Part shown: positions 1 to 5,792 of the stretch, one piece after another | Layout: every line of letters starts with the position of its first letter | Numbering within the stretch: position 1 is the first letter of the stretch | From: Cytophagales bacterium | Lineage (GTDB): Bacteria > Bacteroidota > Bacteroidia > Cytophagales > Cyclobacteriaceae | Assembly: GCA_003500135.1 (NCBI GenBank) | Contig: DNTA01000247.1 | Coordinates: forward strand, 1-10,549 | Direction of reading: 5' to 3' | DNA: 10,549 bases | Notes under the pieces: generated by a model | Told to the model about the DNA's origin: nothing | Database searches by the model: none | Seen by the model: only the letters and a program-made list of their open reading frames with translations | Program-made: the position numbers and the translations under genes

Positions 1-6
1 AACCAT
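1..6 (-). CDS. Start of a gene running off the left edge (only Met-Val visible)
   Basis: The minus strand reads AGGAGG, six bases, then ATG GTT, so a gene starts at position 6 and leaves the window after two codons. The strong ribosome binding site is notable because Bacteroidota seldom use one: their ribosomes mask the anti-Shine-Dalgarno with bS21, bS6 and bS18. From family knowledge, one gene that keeps a strong site in this phylum is rpsU (bS21), whose translation depends on it for self-control. An rpsU identity is therefore a reasonable guess. It rests only on the leader, because the protein cannot be seen. Confidence 0.4.
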
Positions 7-12
7 TGCAAA

Positions 13-18
13 CCTCCT
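13..18 (-). promoter_or_regulatory. Strong Shine-Dalgarno sequence AGGAGG
   Basis: On the minus strand AGGAGG lies six bases before ATG at 6-4, an ideal spacing. None of the other starts in this window has a comparable site; they have A/T-rich leaders instead. This site supports the left-edge gene start and suggests that its translation is controlled differently. Confidence 0.6.
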
Positions 19-20
19 AA

Positions 21-58
21 AAGAAAAAAAAGGCCGGGATGGCGGACTCAATCCCAGC
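21..58 (-). terminator. Hairpin plus T-run in the leader of the left-edge gene (terminator or attenuator)
   Basis: Read on the minus strand, GCTGGGAT (58-51) pairs with ATCCCGGC (40-33), with one G-U pair, around a 10-nt loop. It is followed by CTTTTTTTCTTTT. This has the form of an intrinsic terminator, yet it ends two or three bases before the AGGAGG of the next gene. It could therefore be a leader attenuator, or the end of an upstream short RNA. A second GGGAT word (minus strand, 73-69) could pair with the same ATCCC arm and give a competing fold. Confidence 0.5.
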
Positions 59-68
59 GGTACCATTA

Positions 69-108
69 ATCCCAAATTCAGCTGTAGAGCAGAATTTGCC
101 CAATGGGC
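69..108 (-). promoter_or_regulatory. Structured leader segment with two small hairpins and a weak promoter-like sequence
   Basis: Two inverted repeats are visible. CAAATTC (73-79) pairs with GAATTTG (92-98), extended by GCT/AGC (81-83/88-90) around a four-base loop with one A-A mismatch. GCCC (98-101) pairs with GGGC (105-108). On the minus strand there is also ATTG, 20 bases, then TGAATTTG, one base off the TAnnTTTG box. The segment could therefore be either part of a leader RNA or the promoter of the left-edge gene. No known riboswitch or leader class was recognised. Confidence 0.3.
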
Positions 109-109
109 C

Positions 110-173
110 GACGAAAACCCGGTTTTGTCGGGATTAACCCTGACAAAACCGCCTTATATTGGCGGTTTTCGTC
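110..173. repeat. Four-armed set of overlapping inverted repeats
   Basis: The arms are GACGAAAACC (110-119), GGTTTTGTC (121-129), GACAAAACC (142-150) and GGTTTTCGTC (164-173). Arm 1 pairs with arm 4. Arm 2 pairs with arm 3 and is extended by GGG/CCC (130-132/138-140) with one bulged base. Arm 3 can instead pair with arm 4 through AAAACCGCC/GGCGGTTTT. The fold is thus either a three-way junction or two successive hairpins. It follows the stop of the minus-strand gene at 232. Confidence 0.65.
145..173 (-). terminator. Terminator-like hairpin AAAACCGCC/GGCGGTTTT
   Basis: A perfect 9-bp stem (145-153 with 161-169) with a TTATATT loop is flanked by A on one side and T on the other, so it could act in both directions. 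It lies about 60 bases beyond the stop codon of the minus-strand gene ending at 232 and is its most likely terminator. The T-run is short (TTTTGTC), so strength is uncertain. Confidence 0.5.
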
Positions 174-178
174 ATTTG

Positions 179-233
179 GCAATAGAAAATTTAATTTAAA
201 ACCCGAAAATTTTCTATTGCAAAATCCGGGTTT
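179..233. repeat. Perfect 13-bp inverted repeat with a competing 7-bp inverted repeat
   Basis: GCAATAGAAAATT (179-191) is the exact reverse complement of AATTTTCTATTGC (208-220). Inside and beyond it, AAACCCG (199-205) matches CGGGTTT (227-233), which reaches into the stop codon of the neighbouring gene. The two stems cannot fully form at once. On the minus strand this is the immediate 3' end of the 127-aa gene, where it may protect or process the transcript. Confidence 0.6.
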
Positions 234-615
234 ATTTCACTGGTTCCACATCAAATACAAAATATTTCGTATCGCCCCACCATGGGAAGGTAACAAATTT
301 TTCGCGGTAATACAGTTTCACGCGCTCACCTTTTATAATGGCATTATCAATTTTAGCCAGTACGCTGTCGGCTGAATGCCTCACGGTATACTCCCAGGTG
401 GTTGGAATGGCACCTTGTGCGCTGCTGGTGAGTCCTCCAAGGTTCATTTCGCCTTCATAGGTTTTAAAAACCACTCCTTTCTTGCTTATTTTCATGGGTA
501 CACCGACGCGATATCCCTCACTTTTGTGTGAAAACAATAAAAAGGCGAGAATAGCGAGGCCTATAATCACTATCAAAGCCCCTATTCTTTTGACATACAT
601 CATAAATTTCTGCAT
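232..615 (-). CDS. Membrane-anchored protein of unknown function, 127 aa
   Basis: No enzyme motif is recognised. The protein has one N-terminal hydrophobic segment (about residues 10-28) after a basic stretch, then a soluble part of about 95 residues rich in beta-type sequence. The soluble part includes a KISKKGVVFKTYEGEMNLGG segment at about 43-62 and ends in FDVEPVK. This fits a single-pass protein with a small beta-rich domain outside the cytoplasm. From memory, similar short Bacteroidota proteins are sometimes labelled 6-phosphogluconate dehydrogenase. That name cannot be right here: the protein is far too short and has no nucleotide-binding glycine motif. The first ATG is used, though Met5 or Met6 are possible. 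It follows the SRPBCC gene by 7 bp, so the two are probably co-transcribed. Confidence 0.75.
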   Translation of the reverse strand: MQKFMMYVKRIGALIVIIGLAILAFLLFSHKSEGYRVGVPMKISKKGVVFKTYEGEMNLGGLTSSAQGAIPTTWEYTVRHSADSVLAKIDNAIIKGERVKLYYREKFVTFPWWGDTKYFVFDVEPVK

Positions 616-622
616 GGTTATT

Positions 623-1219
623 TTATATGTTTTGAATTGAGTCAGTTTTTATTTCTTCTTTCTGGATGTCTGGGTTTTTGGTTTTTTTCTCAACCACTTT
701 TTTAAGATTGTTCAAACCCTTATCAAAGTCTTCCTCGACCATACCTGGCATCACCCAGTTGATCATAATACGCGCAAAAAGATCATTTTCTGCATCCATG
801 TGTAGTGACCAGGAAACAAGTGACTTTCCATTACTTTCTTCAAATGTCCACTCACCGTTCACGGTACCCTGCTCACCAAAGTCTATTTGTGTGCGTATAA
901 TTTCGTTTTGGCGTGAAACTGTGATTCCCATATGGCCTTTGCCCGCTTTTGGACCTTCCCAGCTATACGACCCTCCTTCCCCAATTGTTTTTACCCCGTA
1001 ATCGATCTTCATTTCAGGGTCTTCCAAATGCCATGTAGACCACAACTCCCAGTTTTTTAAGTCATTTACATACGGAAAAACCGTTTCAACCGGGCGATCT
1101 ATGCTGATATTTCGGGTAATCACCACCTTGGAAGGCAATATGGCGCCTATAGCAGCAAGGATTACGATTATTCCCACAATGACCAGACCGATAATGGTCA
1201 GGATTTTACGAGCTTTCAT
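623..1219 (-). CDS. SRPBCC (START/polyketide cyclase-like) family protein, membrane-anchored, 198 aa
   Basis: Residues 7-28 form one hydrophobic helix after a basic start (MKARK), so the protein is probably anchored in the membrane. The remainder has the look of a START-like fold: an ISIDRPVETVFPYVNDLKNW segment (39-58) is the usual first strand and helix. It is followed by a W-rich stretch with GEGGSYSWEG, then TVNGEWTFEE with strand-like spacing, and a long C-terminal helix containing FDKGLNNLKKVVE. Such domains form a pocket for lipids or other hydrophobic ligands; the ligand here is unknown. The tail (about 180-198) is charged and probably flexible. It is the first gene of a two-gene unit with the 127-aa protein, and a TAGTTTTG box lies 66 bases upstream. 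Confidence 0.8.
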   Translation of the reverse strand: MKARKILTIIGLVIVGIIVILAAIGAILPSKVVITRNISIDRPVETVFPYVNDLKNWELWSTWHLEDPEMKIDYGVKTIGEGGSYSWEGPKAGKGHMGITVSRQNEIIRTQIDFGEQGTVNGEWTFEESNGKSLVSWSLHMDAENDLFARIMINWVMPGMVEEDFDKGLNNLKKVVEKKTKNPDIQKEEIKTDSIQNI

Positions 1220-1284
1220 GTTGAATCCAGGTTGTTTTGTAAATCAATATTCGAAAATTATAGGTGAGTTGAAAGTGTTTTGAG

Positions 1285-1292
1285 CAAAACTA
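1285..1292 (-). promoter_or_regulatory. Candidate -7 promoter box for the SRPBCC gene
   Basis: The minus strand reads TAGTTTTG (1292-1285), an exact match to the Bacteroidota -7 consensus TAnnTTTG, 66 bases before the ATG at 1219. No clear TTTG/TTG -33 element is found at the usual 19-21 base spacing, so this is a half-supported promoter. Confidence 0.4.
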
Positions 1293-1364
1293 ATCAAAAA
1301 ATAGATGTACGGTTTATTAAATTCTGTGTAGGTGTTCTTTTCCCGATAATGTAATCTTCCATGA

Positions 1365-1372
1365 TAGTTTTG
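1365..1372 (+). promoter_or_regulatory. Candidate -7 promoter box for the DUF92 gene
   Basis: TAGTTTTG, an exact TAnnTTTG match, lies 29 bases before the ATG at 1402. A T-rich stretch (TTTTC, 1338-1342) is the only -33 candidate, about 22 bases upstream. It is divergent from the similar box at 1292-1285, which suits the back-to-back gene pair. Confidence 0.45.
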
Positions 1373-1401
1373 CCGAATGACAATTTTATTAAATTGGCGG
1401 T

Positions 1402-2097
1402 ATGTGGACCGCATATTTGTTTATCGCCATTTTTGGAGTTTCAAGTTACCTGTTAAAAAAACTGACATTGTCCGGTTCTATTGCCGGCAGCATTCTGGCA
1501 GGTCTATTATACCATGCATTTTCATGGGCCGGGCTCATAATCCTAATCACTTTTTTTGTATTCGCCAACCTTGCTACAAGGTGGAAAAGGAATACCAAAA
1601 GAAGGCTTCCGGGCGCTGAAATGGAGGAAGGGATAAGAAGCTGGCCCAATGTGCTGGGAAATGGCGGAATAGCGGGTATCCTGGCAATTGTTGCTGCTTT
1701 ATGGCCGCAATACCGTGATTTATGCATGGTGATGGCCGCATCTGCCTTTGCCACCGCTTGTTCCGATACGTTATCTTCAGAATTAGGAAACATTTATGGC
1801 AAGCGTTTTATTTATGTGCTGGGTGGAAAAGGTATTAGGGGAAATAATGGTGTAATTAGCCCCGAAGGCACGGCTTTCGGATTTTTAGGGGCCTTATTAG
1901 TTGCTATAAGTATTTATCCATTTATGAATACCTTACAAACTGTGGTAATCATTACAATAGCCGGGTTTGCAGGGAATCTAACTGACACCTTTCTAGGGGC
2001 GATTCTTGAAAACAAAGGCATCATTAATAACCACCAGGTAAATGCTCTGGCTACAGCATCTGGGGCAATTCTTGGCGCCTTATTGCATATCTTTTAG
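1402..2097 (+). CDS. DUF92 / TMEM19-family integral membrane protein, 231 aa
   Basis: The family is recognised by its conserved blocks: LSGSIAGSILAG (23-34), RSWPNVLGNGG (79-89), FATACSDTLSSELG (116-129) and GNLTDTFLGAILE (191-203), in a protein with about six hydrophobic segments. The acidic residues in the SDTLSSE and LTDT blocks are the conserved polar positions within the membrane. The best known relatives are plant VTE6, a phytyl-phosphate kinase, and human TMEM19. By analogy a role in prenyl or isoprenoid phosphate metabolism is possible, but the bacterial function is not established. The length is near the family norm. The start ATG is 29 bases after a promoter box. The gene stands alone on the plus strand and converges on the acyltransferase gene. 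Confidence 0.85.
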   Translation: MWTAYLFIAIFGVSSYLLKKLTLSGSIAGSILAGLLYHAFSWAGLIILITFFVFANLATRWKRNTKRRLPGAEMEEGIRSWPNVLGNGGIAGILAIVAALWPQYRDLCMVMAASAFATACSDTLSSELGNIYGKRFIYVLGGKGIRGNNGVISPEGTAFGFLGALLVAISIYPFMNTLQTVVIITIAGFAGNLTDTFLGAILENKGIINNHQVNALATASGAILGALLHIF

Positions 2098-2100
2098 GTC

Positions 2101-2640
2101 CTAAGCTTCGTTCAGGCCCTTTTTATCTGCAAACCACCCCTGAATTTCGGGCAAATCCTTTTGATAATCACCACTTGGCCAATAGGGCTCATCACGAAAT
2201 ATTACTGATTTGGTTGCATAATCCAATCCGGCGAATACGAGAGGGATTTTGGCCAGTGTAGCAATGTGATAAAACCCGGATTTCCATTTGGTGACCTGTT
2301 TCCGGGTGCCCTCCGGGGTGATGGCGATGACAAACTCAGAATGTTGATTAAATATCTCGGCCACGGCTTCGACCATGTTAGAGCTTTTGGACCTATCGAC
2401 CGGATATCCACCTAATAGACGAAATAACCAGCCCAAAGGAGGTAGAAAAAGCTGTTTCTTAGCCAAATACCTCGATTTAAACCCAACCACTCCCCGTGTG
2501 AAAACCCCTAATAAGAAATCCCAGTTGGAGGTGTGGGGCGCCACAACGATGATATATTTTTTTAATCCCTCTTTGGGAGCACCAATAATGCGCCAGCCCG
2601 CCAGGGTGCAAAAGATAAATTTGTATATCGCTTTTTTCAT
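2101..2640 (-). CDS. PlsC-like 1-acyl-glycerol-phosphate acyltransferase family protein, 179 aa
   Basis: The glycerolipid acyltransferase signature is clear. HTSNWD (His36-Asp41) is the catalytic HX4D motif. GGYPVDRS (77-84) and PEGTRK (109-114) correspond to the substrate-phosphate binding blocks, and KIPLVFAGLD (131-140) is the later conserved proline block. Such enzymes move an acyl chain from acyl-ACP or acyl-CoA to a lysophosphatidate-type acceptor at the inner face of the membrane. At 179 residues it is shorter than typical PlsC (about 240) and lacks a long N-terminal membrane region, so it may use another acceptor. It lies 65 bp (66 bp to the first base of the other stop) downstream of the CPBP protease gene on the same strand. 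Its stop is only 3 bp from the stop of the DUF92 gene, with no hairpin terminator between. Confidence 0.85.
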   Translation of the reverse strand: MKKAIYKFIFCTLAGWRIIGAPKEGLKKYIIVVAPHTSNWDFLLGVFTRGVVGFKSRYLAKKQLFLPPLGWLFRLLGGYPVDRSKSSNMVEAVAEIFNQHSEFVIAITPEGTRKQVTKWKSGFYHIATLAKIPLVFAGLDYATKSVIFRDEPYWPSGDYQKDLPEIQGWFADKKGLNEA

Positions 2641-2705
2641 TTCCTATACGGCTGTGGAATGGCAATATGATACATTTTATATAATTGCGCTATTAAAAAT
2701 AAGAT

Positions 2706-3251
2706 TTAATCTCGTGCTAATCGCATGAGTAATATGAAATCGATCATGGCATGTGCTGTTATGGCCGAAATAATGCCTATTTCTTCCGTCATTACGCCCA
2801 ACAGTCCTATTGCTAACACCATGAATAACCCATATGCCGTTAAAGGTCTGTTAAACGGATTGATGTAGCCATGAAGCAGAACAAATAAAAAAGAAGTCAG
2901 GGCAATACCTAAATATGGCTGTATGGCGCCCCGAAAAAACATTTCCTCACCTATACCGGCACATATACTGATCCAGAAGATATCAAATAAGGACAAATTG
3001 AAGGATTTAAACAACTCACCAAAAAATGCATTTACCTTTTTGAGGTATGGCATCTGTATGATCCAAAGCGCAATACTTGCCAACAACCAACCTACTAACA
3101 AACCTATTAAAAGTTGCTGCCACCATACCCATCCCTGTGAAAGAAATCGAATGGCGCTAACTCCCCTCGACCAGGGGACAATAAGCAAGCCTAAACCGCC
3201 CATTACGAGCAAGGTTGCCGTGGCCAAAATAAGTAGCGTGCGTTTAGTCAT
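2706..3251 (-). CDS. CPBP-family intramembrane metalloprotease (CAAX protease/bacteriocin-processing type), 181 aa
   Basis: All family motifs are present (numbered from the ATG): EEMFFR (102-107) is the EExxxR glutamate motif, FVLLH (123-127) the second motif ending in a histidine, and HAMID (167-171) the HxxxD motif. They sit in a strongly hydrophobic protein with about five to six membrane helices. The motif residues are thought to activate water for peptide cleavage within the membrane. The substrate is unknown; relatives process prenylated proteins, bacteriocin leaders or anti-sigma factors. I chose the ATG at 3251. The reading frame extends four codons to a TTG at 3263, which is a less likely start. 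The gene is followed on the same strand by the acyltransferase gene. Confidence 0.85.
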   Translation of the reverse strand: MTKRTLLILATATLLVMGGLGLLIVPWSRGVSAIRFLSQGWVWWQQLLIGLLVGWLLASIALWIIQMPYLKKVNAFFGELFKSFNLSLFDIFWISICAGIGEEMFFRGAIQPYLGIALTSFLFVLLHGYINPFNRPLTAYGLFMVLAIGLLGVMTEEIGIISAITAHAMIDFILLMRLARD

Positions 3252-3424
3252 GATGGTAAACAATCATCGGCAGAATGATCAAATATTATCAATTGGGGAA
3301 AATGCATTTCATCTAGTTGTATAATATTGTAAGATTGACCAAAAACTTTCAAAGACACAAATCTCTTATCATTTTGATTTAATTTCCTAATTCAGTACCA
3401 AATTCTTAAATTAACCCAATACCC

Positions 3425-3457
3425 TTCGCGACTATACGCCAAAAAGTATTAGTTTTG
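3425..3457 (+). promoter_or_regulatory. Likely promoter of the kdn/kds cluster
   Basis: TAGTTTTG (3450-3457) matches TAnnTTTG exactly. TTCG (3425-3428) stands 21 bases upstream where the -33 TTTG is expected. The box ends 30 bases before the kdnA ATG. This is the best-formed Bacteroidota-type promoter in the window and the only one found ahead of the cluster. Confidence 0.6.
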
Positions 3458-3487
3458 CAGGAAATTTCATAAAAAATCAACATTCAT

Positions 3488-4678
3488 ATGCCAGGAACAG
3501 AATTATTCGGTGCAGAAGAGAAAAAAGAAGTGATGGATGTGCTGGAAACAGGCATCCTTTTTCGATATAATCATGATAATCTGAGAAACGGCCACTGGAA
3601 GGCTAAAACATTAGAAAAGGAGCTGGCACAGTTTTGCGGATCAAAATATGCCCATGCGGTATCCAGTGGATCAACTGCGGTAGCTACAGCTATGGCAGCT
3701 GCCGGAATTGGTGCTGGCGATGAGGTGATCGTCCCTCCTTTTACCTTCTTAGCTACTATAGAAGGAGCCCTTCTCGGCGGAGCGCTTCCTGTTTTTGCTG
3801 AAATAGATGAAACACTTTGTATCAGCCCGGAGGGTATTAAGGCAGCCATTACACCAAAAACGAAGGCGGTTGTACTCGTTCATATGCTGGGTGGAATGGC
3901 CCGCATTGACGAGATTGTTGATATTTGTAAGGAACACAATCTGATTTTGATAGAAGACACAGCTCAGGCATTAGGAGGCTCATTTAAAGGCAAAATGCTG
4001 GGGACCTTCGGTCAGGTTGGGTGCTTTTCATTCGATTTCTTTAAAATCATTACGGCAGGTGAAGGTGGTGCGCTGATCACCGATGACAAGCAGATCTACG
4101 ATAATGCCCACATGTTCTCAGACCACGGGCACGATCATATTGGTGATAACCGCGGCGCTGAACAACATCCTATCCTGGGTTTTAACTACCGTATTGGTGA
4201 ACTTAATGCCGCCGTAGGTCTGGCACAGCTTAGAAAAATTGAATATATCCTGGCAAGGCAACGTGCCAATAAAAAGAAGATCAAGGACATGTTGAAGCAG
4301 TTTCCGGAAATCACCTTCCGCAATCTGCCCGATGAAAATGGAGACACCGCCACTTTTCTCAATTTCTTCTTAAAAGATGAGGCAACCGCCAGACGCGTGC
4401 ATGAAGCGATGAGCGCTGCTTCACTAGGATCAGCTTATTGGTACGACAATAACTTCCACTATATCAAAAACTGGGACCACCTCAAGAATATGAATACGAT
4501 TGCCAAATTGCCAATCGAAATGATGGAAGCTCCTCAGGACTATAAAAACCTTAAGTTGCCAAAGTCTGATGAGGTACTAAGCAGAATGGTATGCTTCTTA
4601 ATAAAAGTGAACTGGACTGAGGAAGAGCTCGACAGCTATGTGGCAAAAATCGAACAAGTATTAAAAGAAGTGCTGTAA
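3488..4678 (+). CDS. kdnA: 8-amino-3,8-dideoxy-D-manno-octulosonate transaminase (KdnA)
   Basis: This is a PLP-dependent DegT/DnrJ/EryC1/StrS-type aminotransferase. SFDFFKIITAGEGG (181-194) holds the PLP-binding Lys186, and IEDTAQALGG (155-164) holds Asp157, which pairs with the pyridine nitrogen. SSGSTAVATAMAAAGIGAGDEVIVPPFTF (59-87) is the usual N-terminal cofactor-phosphate region. Its neighbour is an iron-type dehydrogenase of KdnB type, followed by KdsA. This identifies the pair that converts Kdo to 8-amino-Kdo: KdnB oxidises C8 to the aldehyde, and KdnA transfers an amino group, probably from glutamate. The reaction is cytosolic, before CMP activation and transfer into lipopolysaccharide. 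The length (396 aa) is normal. Without the context, any sugar aminotransferase of this fold would be possible. Confidence 0.85.
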   Translation: MPGTELFGAEEKKEVMDVLETGILFRYNHDNLRNGHWKAKTLEKELAQFCGSKYAHAVSSGSTAVATAMAAAGIGAGDEVIVPPFTFLATIEGALLGGALPVFAEIDETLCISPEGIKAAITPKTKAVVLVHMLGGMARIDEIVDICKEHNLILIEDTAQALGGSFKGKMLGTFGQVGCFSFDFFKIITAGEGGALITDDKQIYDNAHMFSDHGHDHIGDNRGAEQHPILGFNYRIGELNAAVGLAQLRKIEYILARQRANKKKIKDMLKQFPEITFRNLPDENGDTATFLNFFLKDEATARRVHEAMSAASLGSAYWYDNNFHYIKNWDHLKNMNTIAKLPIEMMEAPQDYKNLKLPKSDEVLSRMVCFLIKVNWTEEELDSYVAKIEQVLKEVL

Positions 4679-4703
4679 AAGCACGCATTGATATTACTCC
4701 AAG

Positions 4704-5783
4704 ATGTTTAAAAACTTTAAAAGTGTAACCAAAACGGCTTATGGAAGAGGTAGTTTCGATAAGCTTGATGAAATATTGGAAGAAAAGCGCCCTACTCCTG
4801 ATGCTTGTATGGTATTTCTGGTAGATGATGTTTTTCAAAGCAAACCAGGTGTAAAAGACCGAATCCCGGTGCGTGGCAATGATGTTCTTCTATGGATCAA
4901 TGTAGCTAAAGAACCTACAACAGAGCAGGTGGATAAAATCCGCGACGATGTGCTACGTGATAAAGGCCTGCCCGCAGGTATAATTGGTATCGGTGGCGGA
5001 AGCGTAATGGATTTAGCCAAAGCCACATCGCTTATGTTCACTAATGAAGGATCTTCTACCCTTTATCAGGGACTTAATCTGGTCAAAAAGCCTGGAATTT
5101 ACCACGTGGGTGTTCCTACTATTTCCGGTACCGGCGCTGAAGTGTCAATGACAGCTGTTTTGACAGGGCCCACAAAAAAACTGGGCCTTAAATGCGATTG
5201 GACCGTATTTGATCAAATCGTACTGGACCCCGACCTTTTGGACGGTGTCGATCGAAATCAGTGGTTTTACACAGGCATGGACTGTTACATACACTGTGTG
5301 GAATCAATGACGGGCACACAAAAGAACACCTTCAGTGAAGCCTATGGTTGGAAAGCCCTGGAATTATGTAAAGAGGTATTTCTCGATAGTGATAATGGGC
5401 GGTCAAAAGAAAACGAGGAAAAGCTAATGGTCGCTTCTTACATGGGAGGACTGAGCCTTACCTATTCAGAAGTGGGTGTTTGTCACGCCCTCTCCTATGG
5501 ATTGTCCAAAATTTTTGACATTCACCATGGTATAGCCAACTGCATAGCTTTCAATCAATTGAAAGATGTGTATGGTGATTTTGTGGATGAATTCCATACC
5601 ATGGTGGAAAAGCACAAGATCGATATCCCAAAAAACCTATCAGCCCAGTGGAATGAAGAAGATATTGATGCAATGGCAGAGGTAGCAATCAAACTGGAAC
5701 ATATGTGGAACCATGCATTCGGCGCCAATTGGAAAAAGGTGTTGGATAAGGACCGCATAAAGGGTTGGTATCGAAAAATGTAA
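4704..5783 (+). CDS. kdnB: 3-deoxy-D-manno-octulosonate 8-oxidase, iron-type alcohol dehydrogenase (KdnB)
   Basis: The protein is a group III (iron-dependent) alcohol dehydrogenase. GIGGGSVMDLAK (95-106) is the dinucleotide-binding loop and VPTISGTGAEVSM (137-149) the conserved second block. Asp193, His197, His261 and His275 lie at the metal-ligand positions (DCYIH, GVCHALSYG, IHHG). As KdnB it would oxidise the C8 hydroxyl of free Kdo to 8-oxo-Kdo for KdnA. The equilibrium should be unfavourable unless coupled, which agrees with its placement 25 bp after kdnA in one transcription unit. The length (359 aa) is close to the characterised enzyme. The assignment to Kdo rests on family resemblance plus the flanking kdnA and kdsA; the dehydrogenase class itself is certain. 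Confidence 0.87.
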   Translation: MFKNFKSVTKTAYGRGSFDKLDEILEEKRPTPDACMVFLVDDVFQSKPGVKDRIPVRGNDVLLWINVAKEPTTEQVDKIRDDVLRDKGLPAGIIGIGGGSVMDLAKATSLMFTNEGSSTLYQGLNLVKKPGIYHVGVPTISGTGAEVSMTAVLTGPTKKLGLKCDWTVFDQIVLDPDLLDGVDRNQWFYTGMDCYIHCVESMTGTQKNTFSEAYGWKALELCKEVFLDSDNGRSKENEEKLMVASYMGGLSLTYSEVGVCHALSYGLSKIFDIHHGIANCIAFNQLKDVYGDFVDEFHTMVEKHKIDIPKNLSAQWNEEDIDAMAEVAIKLEHMWNHAFGANWKKVLDKDRIKGWYRKM

Positions 5784-5792
5784 TTAAGATCA

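Noticed and set aside
27..75. T-box riboswitch, suggested by the minus-strand word TGGTACCGC followed by a hairpin with T-run
   Set aside because: Only part of the T-box word is present. No stem I with specifier loop can be fitted in the short leader, and T-boxes are not expected in Bacteroidota.
20..110. 5S rRNA remnant, because GATTAATGGTACCGC resembles the loop E region of 5S
   Set aside because: The helix I and loop B/C parts cannot be matched and the flanks are protein genes; the similarity is a short word only.
103..375. A 90-codon plus-strand open frame over the inverted repeats and the end of the 127-aa gene
   Set aside because: It runs through the hairpin block and antisense to a better supported gene, and its translation has no family features.
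2375..2728. A 117-codon plus-strand frame opposite the acyltransferase gene
   Set aside because: The minus-strand gene carries the HX4D and EGTR motifs; the opposite frame is a shadow with no motif.
3252..3263. TTG start for the CPBP protease adding four residues
   Set aside because: TTG starts are uncommon and an ATG follows four codons later, before the first membrane helix, so the ATG at 3251 was preferred.
3571..3849. Antisense open frames within kdnA, kdnB, kdsA and fhs
   Set aside because: All lie opposite complete enzymes with intact motifs, and their translations show the composition of codon-mirror frames.
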